The translations under genes and the position numbers were made by a program. Below are positions 25,415 through 34,968 of a DNA stretch of 64,000 nucleotides, piece by piece. The stretch comes from JAUWTJ01 sp965603015. GTDB taxonomy: Bacteria; Pseudomonadota; Alphaproteobacteria; M2410. Below the pieces are notes generated by a model. The model did not search any database. It saw only the letters and a list, made by a program, of their open reading frames with translations, and was not told where the DNA came from. The DNA lies in the NCBI GenBank assembly GCA_965603015.1, contig CBFDBJ010000002.1:76229-140228 (forward strand), given 5' to 3'. Position 1 is the stretch's first letter, and each line of letters opens with the position of its first letter.

Positions 25415-26818
25415 TTAAAATGGCCCAAACTGAATCGCTTGTGCCACCACAACCGCGATTGAGCCGAGCACAAGCCAGATCGCGAGTAGCGGCAGAAGCC
25501 ACCTCGCCCATACCGACCACGGAATTTTCAACATCCCCAATGCGGCCATGAAATACCCCTGGGTCGGAGTGAAAATATTTGTGAGCCCATCGCCTAACTG
25601 AAATGCGAGAACATTGGTTTGACGGGTTATTCCGAGCAGTTCACCGACAGGGGAAAGAATCGGCAGGGAGACCGCCGCCTGTCCGCTACCCGATGGAATG
25701 ATTAGATTAAGTATGCTCTGCATAAAGTAGATGCCCAGCGCACTGATGGAAGCTGGCCAGGTTGAGATGGTATTGGCCATTGCCAGTGTGATCGTGTCCA
25801 TGACGCTGGCGTCCTGAAGGATGACCAGTGAAGCCCTCGCAAGTCCTACCACCAGAGCCGCATATGTCATGTCGGAGGCACCCTCGATGAAACTACGGGC
25901 AGTTTCATTGGCAGACAGCCCACCGAGCGGACCAGCCACGGCGCCCAACACAAAGAAAAGGGCGGATAGTTCGGTTATCCCCCAATTCAGGCGCATGGCG
26001 CCGACTGCCATTCCCCCAAACGCCGCTGCACAGAGCAGCAAGACCGCCCGGTGGCGCCAGGTAAAATTCTCGTCACCGTCCAGGTCAGCAATAGGTTTGT
26101 GCTGCTTATCAAGCTCATACATCAAGCTTGCGGAGGGGTTGGCCTTTACCTTCGCGGCATAACGCGACAAGTAAATGGCTGTCACAATGGTAAAAATAGA
26201 CCAGACGATGAACCGAAATTCAATTCCGGAAAACAACGGCAAGCCAACAATTCCCTGCGCAACACCAACCGTGAACGGATTCATGAATGCGGAGGAGAAA
26301 CCAGCGCTCGCACCGACAAGTGCCACTCCGCCGGCCACCAATGAATCGTAGCCCAGCGACCGGGACAAGAGGTAAAGGGTAGGGAGAAAGACCAACGTCT
26401 CCTCCGCAATTCCAATAGTGCCCCCTCCTAGCGAAAACAACACCGTCAACCCAGGAACGATCAACCACTCTCTGCTTTCAAGGCGCCGGACAAGTCTCTG
26501 AATCCCCGCGCGGATGGTGCCCGTCTTATTGAGCACACCGAAGGCTCCGCCGATGATAAAAATGTAGAATACTATGTTGGCCACCTCGATCAGCGCCTTC
26601 GGAAAGGCCATGGCCAATGAAAATACGTTGGCGGGATTCGCTGGTACCTGGTGGTATGACTCCGGATCAATAATTTGCCTTCCCTCATGGGCAATCCGAT
26701 CAAACTCGCCAGCCGGAATCAGCCAACTGGCCAAGGCCGCTATAAACATGATCACCACCAGGAGGACATAGGTATGAGGAACAGGGATTTTGAATGTCCC
26801 ATCGCCACCAGCTGACAT
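25415..26818 (-). CDS. YfcC-family inner-membrane carrier
   Basis: 467 residues. The ATG at 26818 has a very strong AGGGGGGG site. The sequence opens FKIPVPHTYVLLVVIMFIAALASWLIPAGEFDR, the YfcC (C4-dicarboxylate/basic amino acid exporter-like) start, with IGGAFGVLNKTG, GLTVLFSLGGGTIGIAEETLVF and LIIPSGSGQAAVSLPIL later. About twelve membrane helices are present. Members transport organic or amino acids, precise substrates mostly unknown. The upstream M20 amidohydrolase overlaps this gene by about 119 bases in another frame, so the two are surely co-transcribed; the carrier probably imports the hydrolase substrate or exports a product. Confidence 0.88.
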   Translation of the reverse strand: MSAGGDGTFKIPVPHTYVLLVVIMFIAALASWLIPAGEFDRIAHEGRQIIDPESYHQVPANPANVFSLAMAFPKALIEVANIVFYIFIIGGAFGVLNKTGTIRAGIQRLVRRLESREWLIVPGLTVLFSLGGGTIGIAEETLVFLPTLYLLSRSLGYDSLVAGGVALVGASAGFSSAFMNPFTVGVAQGIVGLPLFSGIEFRFIVWSIFTIVTAIYLSRYAAKVKANPSASLMYELDKQHKPIADLDGDENFTWRHRAVLLLCAAAFGGMAVGAMRLNWGITELSALFFVLGAVAGPLGGLSANETARSFIEGASDMTYAALVVGLARASLVILQDASVMDTITLAMANTISTWPASISALGIYFMQSILNLIIPSGSGQAAVSLPILSPVGELLGITRQTNVLAFQLGDGLTNIFTPTQGYFMAALGMLKIPWSVWARWLLPLLAIWLVLGSIAVVVAQAIQFGPF

Positions 26819-28103
26819 CGTAGTCCCCCCCTTTTGGCAAGGGTTTGAAGTCAGGTGGGATTCCAGGTACGTTTCTGAAACGTTCCTCTCTGTATCGTCC
26901 AAACTCCTGGGTAATGCTTTCGATACAGCCCGGGACGGTCAGAATGTCGACACCGGTCATGGCCATTGCTTTCGCAGCAAGGAGAACAGTCTGGTCGCCC
27001 GCCTCCGAACCGGCCTGCTCCGCAAACTCGGGAGTATGGAGTACGTACGAATTGTTTCCGACAGTACTCCACCAGTGGATCCCCGGAACAACCCAACTGA
27101 CATCGGCGAAATCTGTGGAGGGCCCCGGGTAGTCGAGCTGTTCGAGTGCCCGTTGACTTTCCGCCGGATCAACAACGGGCGCATCCAGCAAGCTCAGATT
27201 TTCCTGAACCAAAGACACCAGCCCGAGGTTGGGAATTGTGCTTTTGTACTCACTGTTAATTGTCACCTTTGCCTGGGCTCCCATCATATCGGCGATGTTG
27301 GCAGCACAATGTTCGACTTTGGAAAATAAGTCTTCGAGATAAGCAGCATCAAAAGCCTTCATAGCAATATGAGCGGTCGCTTTTTCAGGAATGATAATAG
27401 GGCTATCGCCCCCGCCATCCACAATGGTGAACGCGAACATCACACCGGATTGCCAGTTACTCTGCATCGCCCTGACCGAGCTCAAAAACGACAGCAGGCA
27501 TTCAAGCGCATTCACACCTTCATGAGGCAAGGTGTAGTGCGCGGGCTTTCCAAGGAACGTGACATTGAAATCCTTCAGCGGAAATGTGTAGTCCCAGACA
27601 ACGTTGCCACCGGAATGCGGATGAGTCATCAGGACTACATCGACATTATCGAACACTCCATCCTCGGCCATGACCACTTTGCCGCCCCTCGAATCAGGAG
27701 AGACTGCCTCTTCATCAGGCGTACCGAAAATCGTGACTGACCCGCCCGTATCGTCGACAACCGAGCGTAACGCAAGCCCTGCTCCGACCGCCGACGCAGC
27801 GATGATGTTGTGGCCACAGGCATGGCCCAGGCCAGGCACACAATCATACTCAGCAGCAAAACCAACTCTTGGCCCGGGTTTGTCGCTTTGGTACGTTGCA
27901 ACGAAGGCCGTATCCAATCCGGCAACAGGGGTTTCCACCTCAAAACCCGATTCCCGGAGAGTGGAAACCAGGAGTTTACATGCCTGATGCTCCTGAAGAC
28001 CTAGCTCCGGTTTGCAATGAATCTTGTGGCTGATTGATAGCAGGTCGGCTTCTTGTGAGGCCACGTATTGCCTCACCGCCGTCTTATAGTCTAGTTGCGT
28101 CAC
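26700..28103 (-). CDS. M20-family amidohydrolase (AbgB/aminoacylase-like)
   Basis: 467 residues from a GTG at 28103 with GAGGGAA upstream. The M20D metal centre is present: AEYDCVPGLGHACGHN at 84-99 and an EEA segment (GTPDEEAVSP) for the second-metal and catalytic glutamates. A dimerisation insert follows (FLGKPAHYTLPHEGVNALE). Such enzymes cleave an amide bond of N-acyl or aminobenzoyl amino acids in the cytoplasm. The natural C-terminus should lie near VPGIPPDFKPLPKGG; the frame instead runs on for about 40 unusual, Trp/Cys-rich residues inside the next gene, suggesting that the original stop was lost. It is paired with the YfcC carrier, as AbgB is with AbgT. Confidence 0.88.
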   Translation of the reverse strand: MTQLDYKTAVRQYVASQEADLLSISHKIHCKPELGLQEHQACKLLVSTLRESGFEVETPVAGLDTAFVATYQSDKPGPRVGFAAEYDCVPGLGHACGHNIIAASAVGAGLALRSVVDDTGGSVTIFGTPDEEAVSPDSRGGKVVMAEDGVFDNVDVVLMTHPHSGGNVVWDYTFPLKDFNVTFLGKPAHYTLPHEGVNALECLLSFLSSVRAMQSNWQSGVMFAFTIVDGGGDSPIIIPEKATAHIAMKAFDAAYLEDLFSKVEHCAANIADMMGAQAKVTINSEYKSTIPNLGLVSLVQENLSLLDAPVVDPAESQRALEQLDYPGPSTDFADVSWVVPGIHWWSTVGNNSYVLHTPEFAEQAGSEAGDQTVLLAAKAMAMTGVDILTVPGCIESITQEFGRYREERFRNVPGIPPDFKPLPKGGDYDVSWWRWDIQNPCSSYLCPPGGDHVYSGLGQLADSGWRV

Positions 28104-28145
28104 CGAGTTCCCTCTTTATTCTGTCTCAACGGGAAAACGACAACT

Positions 28146-29855
28146 TTACACTTTCCTTTTGAAACGCACTTTTCCGCCGACAATTGTATATTCGACAACC
28201 GTATTCAAAATCTCATTATCCGGCACCTGAAGCAGATCCTGTGAAAACACAGTGAAATCAGCAAGCTTTCCAACTTCAATCGAGCCTTTGATATCCTCTT
28301 CGAATCCTCCAAAAGCTGCATCCAACGTGTAGGATCGCAATGCTTCAAGACGAGTCATCTTCTGAGCAGGCTCGTACCCACCTGCGGGATTTCCGCCGAG
28401 CGTCTGGCGTGTTACCGATCCATAGAACGATATAATAGGACTGATATCAACCACCGGAACGTCACTTCCATTCACAATCACAGCTCCAGTTTCCAATAGC
28501 TTTCGAGCAACATAGGTGCCTTCCCGGATCCGCTCCATGCCAAGTCTATCCGGCGCCCATGGCCGCACATAGGGTGTGAAATTACCCTGCATGGACGCGA
28601 TGACACCCAACGCTCCAAAACGTGGAATATCATCTTCATCTAGATGTTGGGCATGTTCGATACGAAACCGTGCATCTTGCGCCTTTTCAGGATTCTCCTG
28701 AAATGCCCGTTCATACATATCGAGCACTTCCCTATTGGCGCGATCACCTATGGCGTGTGTGGCAACCTGAAACCCATTGCTCAGTGCATCTGAGGCGATC
28801 TTATACACCCCTGCCATGGGCATAGTCTCATGCCCATAATGTCCAGGGCTATCCAGATATTCCTCTAATAGCCACGCACCGCGCGATCCAATTGCGCCAT
28901 CGGCGTAAATTTTGATACTCCGAACGGTCAGAAAATTATTTCCCAACCCAATTGCCGGGCCACGCTTGTACCAATCTTGTAGAAACGCACCTTCATTGGC
29001 CAAACCGTCAATCATTATCCACAAACGTACCTGGAGTTTCTCTTCTTCAAGATACTTGAATAGTATTTCAGTTTGGTCCTTGTTGGCTCCGGCGTATTGA
29101 AAGGTGGTAATTCCGTTTCTGAGGCTTTCTTGCATCGCTGCCTCTACAGCCCTGCCCAGAGATTCTTCCGTTGCCTGAGGCAATTTCTCACTGGCGAGGG
29201 CGGTAGCGTTCTCGACCAGAATGCCGGTCGGCTCTCCGCGCTCATCCTTGATCACCTCGCCGCCGGATTGGTAGTTTGTGTCGTGGGAAATCCCTGTTAG
29301 CTCCATGGCTCTCTGGTTAACCATTGCAGCATGCCCAGTAGTGTGCCGCAGGAAAACCGGATTTTCAGGAGATACAGCACTTAAGGCGTCATGAGTTGGA
29401 AATCCACGCACATCAGGAACCGGGCTCTCCTCCCAATTACTCTGATGCCAACCGAAGCCGAGGATCCATTCTCCAGGTCGAGCCACCTTAACGCGATCAG
29501 CGACTAGTGCCACAACTTCTGGATAATTTCTGGCACTGCTGAGGTCTAATTGCGACTTTCCTTCACCCAATTCTACAAAATGTCCATGCCCCTCGATAAG
29601 TCCTGGCGTCATGGTCTTACCCTGCAGGTCAATCACCTGAGTATGTCTGCCAATCCATGCATCAGCATCGTCGCTTCCACCGACAAATACGATTCTGTCG
29701 CCTTTGACCGCAACAACCTCTGCCTGCGGATTGATTTCATCCAATGTATAAATTGTCCCACCAACCAGGACCAGGTCGGCTTCATTTGTCGGACCACAAG
29801 CACTCAAAACAATTGCAAGATTCAAAATACACAGAAAACGGAAAGGTAACTTCAC
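28146..29855 (-). CDS. Periplasmic lipoprotein amidohydrolase (YtcJ/Amidohydro_3-like)
   Basis: 569 residues from a GTG at 29855. A lipoprotein signal ends in LSAC (Cys20). The enzyme domain starts ADLVLVGGTIYTLDE, has GLIEGHGHFVELGEG (the metal-binding HxH), HTTGHAAMVN, IKIYADGAIGSRGAWLLE, ATHAIGDRANREVLDMYE, RIEHAQHL and NGSDVPVVD near the C-terminus. This is the Amidohydro_3 (YtcJ) pattern of metal-dependent amide or imine hydrolases. A membrane-anchored, probably periplasmic location suggests it processes a substrate brought in by the adjacent TonB receptor. A paralogue with the same layout lies at 39738-41450. Confidence 0.88.
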   Translation of the reverse strand: MKLPFRFLCILNLAIVLSACGPTNEADLVLVGGTIYTLDEINPQAEVVAVKGDRIVFVGGSDDADAWIGRHTQVIDLQGKTMTPGLIEGHGHFVELGEGKSQLDLSSARNYPEVVALVADRVKVARPGEWILGFGWHQSNWEESPVPDVRGFPTHDALSAVSPENPVFLRHTTGHAAMVNQRAMELTGISHDTNYQSGGEVIKDERGEPTGILVENATALASEKLPQATEESLGRAVEAAMQESLRNGITTFQYAGANKDQTEILFKYLEEEKLQVRLWIMIDGLANEGAFLQDWYKRGPAIGLGNNFLTVRSIKIYADGAIGSRGAWLLEEYLDSPGHYGHETMPMAGVYKIASDALSNGFQVATHAIGDRANREVLDMYERAFQENPEKAQDARFRIEHAQHLDEDDIPRFGALGVIASMQGNFTPYVRPWAPDRLGMERIREGTYVARKLLETGAVIVNGSDVPVVDISPIISFYGSVTRQTLGGNPAGGYEPAQKMTRLEALRSYTLDAAFGGFEEDIKGSIEVGKLADFTVFSQDLLQVPDNEILNTVVEYTIVGGKVRFKRKV

Positions 29856-29912
29856 TGAAACTGATCCTATGATGTTGTCGATTATCGCAGCGTCATTGTT
29901 GCAGGCGACAGA

Positions 29913-29940
29913 CCCGAATGCCAGTTCGCTGGCATTCGGG
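29913..29940. other. Perfect intergenic hairpin with UUCG-type loop
   Basis: CCCGAATGCCAG-TTCG-CTGGCATTCGGG: a perfect 12-bp stem with a tetraloop, in the 105-bp gap between the second TonB receptor (upstream) and the amidohydrolase, both on the minus strand. There is no T-run on either side, so it may be a processing or mRNA-stability element, or a weak terminator. Confidence 0.5.
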
Positions 29941-29960
29941 TCGCCATATCACTAAGCTGA

Positions 29961-32303
29961 TCACCCACCAAACCTGGAACGGAAGATCAAACCAAAAGTC
30001 CTTGGGTAGGACGTTCCAAATACAAGTTGCGGGAATGGATAACCACCATCTGTACCGCCGCCATAATAGAGTTCATCGAGCAGGTTATCTGCATAGAGCC
30101 ATGCGCCCCAACCGTCGTTGGACTTGTATCCAACGCGAGCGGAGACATCCGTGAATGAACCCCACTCGTTATGAGGCTGATTTCCCAAGGCGCCAAATAT
30201 AGTGTCTTGGTAACGGAAGTTGGTGTTGAACTGGAATGCCCCCGCCTTGAGCGGGTAATTGAATGTCGCATACCCGGTCAGAATTACATCCGGCTGTTGA
30301 GACAGTTTGTTACCCTCACAATCGCAGATTTGAAGAGGCACTTCACTTACCTCTGTGTCCATCCAGGACGCTGCCAGTTGAAGATTGAGATAGTCGCTGG
30401 CCTCCACCGAGAGGGTTCCTTCAACACCGTGACCCTCGACATGACCGACATTTTCTACAACGACATTGAAAAGATCCGAGTCCCAATACTTTAGCTGCAT
30501 GTCATCATACTCATAGTAAAAGCCATTGAGATCATATGTCACTTTGCCGTCTTTGGAGTTACCCTTGATCCCGACTTCATAGCTTGCCACTGATTCAGGT
30601 TCGAAGGCCTGTGGCGTTGTACCCTCAGGCGTAGAATTGTCAGCATTGAGCACGCAATAGTTACCCCACGGACATGAAGCAATTGCAGCAGGCGACCAGC
30701 CGAGTTCTTCCATTGTCGGCAGATCCAGCGTGAAACTGCTGAAACCCCCAGCCTTGTATCCTTTGGTATAGCTTGCCCACAAGTTCACATTGTCCGTGGC
30801 CTTGTACCGAACCGCAAACCGAGGCGTCGTATCATCCCAGCTTTTCTTCTCGTTAACAAGTCCGTCGGACCAGTAGACGAAATTCATCCAGGGGCCGAGT
30901 GCGCTTGTAATTTCTTGAACTCCGATACTGAAGTCCTTTTCGTCATAGCTGTAGCGAAGGCCTGCATCGACATCGAGTTTCTCCGTCAGAGCATAGGAAA
31001 AGTTTGCGAATACTCCGTACCCCTTGTTTTCGCTTTCAATGTCAACAAGTTCCAGCATACCTTCAGGAAGATAAGTGAATGACCCGTACCAGTCCTCACA
31101 GGTAAAACCAAAATAGACCGTGCATGTCGCGTCTTCTTCCGAATGCGACCCCATTCCGGCCTCTAGATCCTCGATATATCCGGATACGCCAGCGACCCAG
31201 GTCAACGGCCCGTCTGTATTAGATACGAGGCGAAAATCTTGCGAGTAGTTCTGAACGTCCTGGTTCTGCATCCACGTGTAAAGAGCCAAGGGTGTCGCAT
31301 CATCGTCCTCCACATAATCCCACTCGTGGGTACGATAGCCAGTCACGGAAGAAAGGGTGGCGAAGCCAAGATCCACGTCCACCAAGGCCGACAGAGCCAA
31401 TACCTCGCCTTTGTCAAACCCGGGCTGATCCGTATTAACCTCTCGACCTGTATCGTATTCCTCAAAACCCAACGCCGTCAGGACACCATCATGATCTGTC
31501 GCTCGGTAAATAGCACCACCACCATCACGCTCTTCATACTCGGCTATAAGTGTGACCGTGGTGTTTTCACCATAGTAAGCCAGAGATGCGCGACTTGCAG
31601 CGCTTTCGAATTCACCCACCATATTCCCGTCATAGTGGTTCAATATGTATCCACCAATTGTGAACCGACGTGCGGCAACCCTCAATGCCCAGGAATCGTT
31701 TAGTGGCACATTGTACACACCTTCAATCTCGAACAGGTCATCTTGCCCTGCTGTCACTTCCACGACACCATACGTACCATCGAGATCAGGCTTGTTGGTT
31801 ATCTGGTTGATCGCACCCGAGACAGCATTTCTTCCGTATAGGAAGTTTTGTGGCCCTCGGAGCGCCTCGGCACGCTCCATGTCGTAAAAACTGGTAACGG
31901 CGCCGCCCTGGCGCCCCTGGTATACGCCGTCCTTAAATAGCCCAACCGAAGTATCACCACCAACACCGAAGTCATTGGTACGAATACCCCGAACTGAAAT
32001 TGAATTCATCCAGGTCCCCCCGGAACCACCCGCAAACCCAGGCGTCAACTGAAGCACGTCCCACATATCCCCCATACTCAAATCGCGTATCGTATCTCCA
32101 TCGAAGGCGGAAATCGCGATCGGGACGTCCTGAATGGATTGTGCCCGGTGCTGAGCGGTTACAATGATTTCTTCGATAAAGCTTCCCCCTGCCGCATCAG
32201 AGTCTTGCTCTTGCCCTTGAGCCGCGACAGAATTGAAAACCACGCACGGGAGCAGCGCTATACCGATGACCCTTGCAATGCCCGCTGACGATCTTTTGAA
32301 CAT
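29961..32303 (-). CDS. TonB-dependent outer-membrane receptor
   Basis: About 780 residues from the ATG at 32303 (site GGAAGAGAG). A signal peptide ends around VAAQGQ. Then IEEIIVTAQHRAQSIQDVPIAISAFDGD, the opening of the large FecA/SusC-like proteobacterial receptors typical of Sphingomonas and Caulobacter relatives, followed by the plug (VRGIRTNDFGVGGDTSVGLFKDGVYQGRQGGA, LRGPQNFLYGRNAVSGAINQITNKP) and a barrel ending FRSRFGG. The end lacks the usual terminal Phe by two residues. It probably delivers the amidohydrolase substrate to the periplasm. It diverges from a secreted serine hydrolase at 32647, so the two are likely co-regulated. Confidence 0.92.
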   Translation of the reverse strand: MFKRSSAGIARVIGIALLPCVVFNSVAAQGQEQDSDAAGGSFIEEIIVTAQHRAQSIQDVPIAISAFDGDTIRDLSMGDMWDVLQLTPGFAGGSGGTWMNSISVRGIRTNDFGVGGDTSVGLFKDGVYQGRQGGAVTSFYDMERAEALRGPQNFLYGRNAVSGAINQITNKPDLDGTYGVVEVTAGQDDLFEIEGVYNVPLNDSWALRVAARRFTIGGYILNHYDGNMVGEFESAASRASLAYYGENTTVTLIAEYEERDGGGAIYRATDHDGVLTALGFEEYDTGREVNTDQPGFDKGEVLALSALVDVDLGFATLSSVTGYRTHEWDYVEDDDATPLALYTWMQNQDVQNYSQDFRLVSNTDGPLTWVAGVSGYIEDLEAGMGSHSEEDATCTVYFGFTCEDWYGSFTYLPEGMLELVDIESENKGYGVFANFSYALTEKLDVDAGLRYSYDEKDFSIGVQEITSALGPWMNFVYWSDGLVNEKKSWDDTTPRFAVRYKATDNVNLWASYTKGYKAGGFSSFTLDLPTMEELGWSPAAIASCPWGNYCVLNADNSTPEGTTPQAFEPESVASYEVGIKGNSKDGKVTYDLNGFYYEYDDMQLKYWDSDLFNVVVENVGHVEGHGVEGTLSVEASDYLNLQLAASWMDTEVSEVPLQICDCEGNKLSQQPDVILTGYATFNYPLKAGAFQFNTNFRYQDTIFGALGNQPHNEWGSFTDVSARVGYKSNDGWGAWLYADNLLDELYYGGGTDGGYPFPQLVFGTSYPRTFGLIFRSRFGG

Positions 32304-32646
32304 TAGTTTCTCTCTTCCTTTTCGCATTCTCTTTCCCCTAAAAACAGCGCAGCACTATCGAGCGCTGGCTACAAATTTTTGTTTCAATCCACTGCACTTT
32401 AGAAATTTTAGGTTTCGGTCCTCTTATTTGTCAAATTGATCCTTCTAATACTATTTATCATATTCATTTATGTGTGGTCGTCGAGCGAACGAAACAAAAC
32501 AGGAAAATACTGGATTAATTATAGATTTAACTTATATTGGAGATAAGTATTATTAACTTGACAACTATCTGATGCAGCATAGAGTTCCATTATTTTTGGC
32601 CTTCCTCAACAAATTGGGAGCCTTCCTCCTCGAAAGGAAATTAGCT
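32304..32646. promoter_or_regulatory. Divergent promoter region, receptor / serine hydrolase
   Basis: 343 gene-free, AT-rich bases between divergent genes. Toward the serine hydrolase there is a possible promoter TTGACA (32558-32563), 16-base spacer, TAGAGT (32580-32585). This lies across the ATG at 32572, which supports the downstream GTG at 32647 as the true start. No clear palindrome was found. Confidence 0.35.
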
Positions 32647-33855
32647 GTGACGTCGAATAATGCTGAAGGTCCTCGGGTTGTACGTGTCATGACGACCTGC
32701 CTCCTACTCGCCACAAGCTTCGTTTCTCCGACAATATCGGCGGCAGCAGCGGCGGCGCCCAAAACGTCACCAGTCGATTGCGAAGCCATCTATCAGGCAC
32801 CCGGCCACGGGGAATGGTTCTACGAAGAAAACCCCACATATTTCGATCCGCGCAATGAGACCGGTGCGCTGCCTTCTGCGAAGCCCGAGAAACACCACCT
32901 GAACCACGAACACCTGCAGGAAGGCGTGGCTAAACTCAGAGAATCAGATCGCTCGCTCTCTGTAATCGTCGTCAAGGGCGGCGATATCATTCTCGAAGAG
33001 TATTTCAACGGAAGCGGCAGGAACCACAGCAACAACGTTCACTCCGCATCCAAAAGTATCATGTCGACATTGGTGGGAATAGCGATAGACCGCGGCGACA
33101 TTAAAAGCGTCGACCAACCGCTCTCCGATTTCTTCCCGGAATACTTTTCAGATACAGACAACAAGTTCAAACAAAGCCTGACCGTACGACATCTCCTGAC
33201 AATGTCGGCAGGCTTCGAATGGAGGCACGACCCGGTGCGTGGCACCGAGATAGAAATCCAATCCCAATCGGATTGGGTGAATGCAATCCTGTCACTACCT
33301 ATCACAAACCGCCCCGGGCAAAAGTTCTTCTACAATACCGGGCTGACACACCTTATGTCTGCTCTGATATCGCGAGCAACCGACATGAGTACGTGTCGGT
33401 TTGCTCACGACTTTCTTCTTGAACCGATTGGCATTACGACAGAGCACTGGGGGCGTGATCCTCAGGGAGTTTACTCAGGCGGATACAATTTCTACATTAC
33501 ACCTCGCGAAATGGCGGCATTCGGCCAGTTGATCCTGAATGGTGGAAGCCTCAACGGGCAACAACTCGTACCTCGGGAGTGGATCCGCGAGTCGGCCACG
33601 CCTCATTTCACCCCCTCTCGCGGTAGCAATGCCAGTTGGTGGTCGAAAAATCGCGTCGGGCACGGCTACAATTGGTGGCTGCTTCGTATCAACGATCAGG
33701 CGGTCTTATCGGCCTGGGGATGGGGCGGACAGATGATCTATGTCATCCCCGAACTCGATACGGTCGTTGTACTCACACAAGACACCAGCGATGCCAGGGC
33801 CGTTGCCAAAGATCCGGTGAATCATGACTTTGTCAGGGACTATATTCTCAAATGA
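32647..33855 (+). CDS. Secreted serine hydrolase of the beta-lactamase/class C family
   Basis: 402 residues from GTG 32647, chosen because AAAGGAAA lies seven bases upstream and because it puts a signal peptide (RVVRV, then a hydrophobic core ending SPTISA-A) at the N-terminus. The fold is penicillin-binding-protein-like: the SxxK motif is HSASKS (Ser133-Lys136 in this numbering), the second motif is the YNT in FFYNTG, and the third, usually HxG or KTG, is replaced by WGWGGQM. Such esterases, D-aminopeptidases and amide hydrolases act in the periplasm. Divergence from the TonB receptor suggests a role in opening the imported substrate. Function in cell-wall turnover is an alternative. Confidence 0.85.
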   Translation: MTSNNAEGPRVVRVMTTCLLLATSFVSPTISAAAAAAPKTSPVDCEAIYQAPGHGEWFYEENPTYFDPRNETGALPSAKPEKHHLNHEHLQEGVAKLRESDRSLSVIVVKGGDIILEEYFNGSGRNHSNNVHSASKSIMSTLVGIAIDRGDIKSVDQPLSDFFPEYFSDTDNKFKQSLTVRHLLTMSAGFEWRHDPVRGTEIEIQSQSDWVNAILSLPITNRPGQKFFYNTGLTHLMSALISRATDMSTCRFAHDFLLEPIGITTEHWGRDPQGVYSGGYNFYITPREMAAFGQLILNGGSLNGQQLVPREWIRESATPHFTPSRGSNASWWSKNRVGHGYNWWLLRINDQAVLSAWGWGGQMIYVIPELDTVVVLTQDTSDARAVAKDPVNHDFVRDYILK

Positions 33856-34385
33856 AACGGTTCCGAAATGCGATTTTGACAACCTGCTTTGGGATCGCTG
33901 CGAAACGCACGGCCAGACTAGACGTAGGCGCAGAACGAAAACAAAAATGAACATAAAGCGCGATTGCTCAAACACCAGTAATCAGCAGGGAAAATAATCA
34001 TTTCCGGACCATCTCGATCTATTTTGACAAAATCCAGCATGGTTCCGAATTCACTTGGCTGACAGTAAATGCATGACTTTCCAGATCCTCATTCAGGTTG
34101 ACAAACGCACGACAGAATTTCCCTCATCCTGAGGAAAATACGCAGCATCTGTCTCGAATGATATAAGGCCCCAGAGCATGCCTTACCTCCTTCGAGACGC
34201 CTCTCACGATGCTCCTCAGGGTGAGGATGGAGTTTGATTGGGTGATTCTTCCAAATTGAAAAAGAACCTGGATCCGGCCTGAAGCTACTCTGATTCAGGG
34301 CTATAAAAAGAAGCTCCATGTATAACAGAGCCTGTCACAAAATGCATAGTCGGCTCTAACACTCAAAATTGGGAGATACCCCTGA
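33856..34385. other. Gene-free stretch
   Basis: About 530 bases without a convincing gene. It contains one dispersed palindromic repeat (34121-34227, listed separately) and a GGGAG ribosome site for the following acetyltransferase. Confidence 0.5.
34121..34227. repeat. Dispersed palindromic repeat
   Basis: Begins CCTCATCCTGAGGA (34122-34135) and ends TCCTCAGGGTGAGGA (34213-34227), with CCTTCGAGACGCCTCTCACGATGC before the right arm. The arms are themselves palindromic and complementary. CTCATCCTGAGGA/CCTTCGAGACGC repeats of this type occur in many copies in alphaproteobacterial genomes. Confidence 0.65.
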
Positions 34386-34862
34386 ATGATAAATATCCGA
34401 AATGCAGAAGCGGAAGATGCTTCAACCATATCCAGGTTTCTCCATCTGTTAGCCGAACATGATGGACATGGAGATCAATGCCATATCACTGAAACTGATA
34501 TCCATCGGTATGGCTTTTCGCCGGAAAAATGTTTTGAAGTTATCATTTTGGAAGTAAACGACATACCGCAAGGTTTAGCCTTGTATTTTATGACGTTCTC
34601 CGCATGGCAGGCTAGCCGGATTCTATTCCTGAGTGATCTTTTCGTAAGCGCCGATTGCCGTGGTCTTGGTCTTGGAAAAAAGCTATTCTCCGCACTTGCC
34701 AAAATTGCATTAGACCAAGAATGTTGTCGAATGGACTGGCAGGTTCTACCCGGGGCCGAAGCCACTGGATTTTATCAAAGTCTTGGAGCTCAGAAAGTAG
34801 AGGACTTTCTTACCTACAGCCTTGAAGCCGACGGATTAAAGGATTTGTCCACGCAGGTCTAA
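34386..34862 (+). CDS. GNAT-family N-acetyltransferase
   Basis: 158 residues, single GNAT domain. Motif A is clear: FLSDLFVSADCRGLGLGKKLFSALAKIA (the RGLGLGKKL acetyl-CoA loop), followed by the late GFYQSLGAQKVEDF. The N-terminus MINIRNAEAEDASTISRFL is typical. AT-rich codon use differs from the core region. It stands alone between a repeat and a decayed IS630 element; resembles small-molecule acetyltransferases of the ElaA/diamine type, but the substrate is unknown. Confidence 0.88.
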   Translation: MINIRNAEAEDASTISRFLHLLAEHDGHGDQCHITETDIHRYGFSPEKCFEVIILEVNDIPQGLALYFMTFSAWQASRILFLSDLFVSADCRGLGLGKKLFSALAKIALDQECCRMDWQVLPGAEATGFYQSLGAQKVEDFLTYSLEADGLKDLSTQV

Positions 34863-34968
34863 ATGCCAACTACTGTTTCGCATCGTTTAACTCGCCTGGT
34901 ATCACGTCCCGGTATTGCAGTGAAATTGATGATTCGATCCCCTCAATTTTACTCAAACCGGCGGGTGC

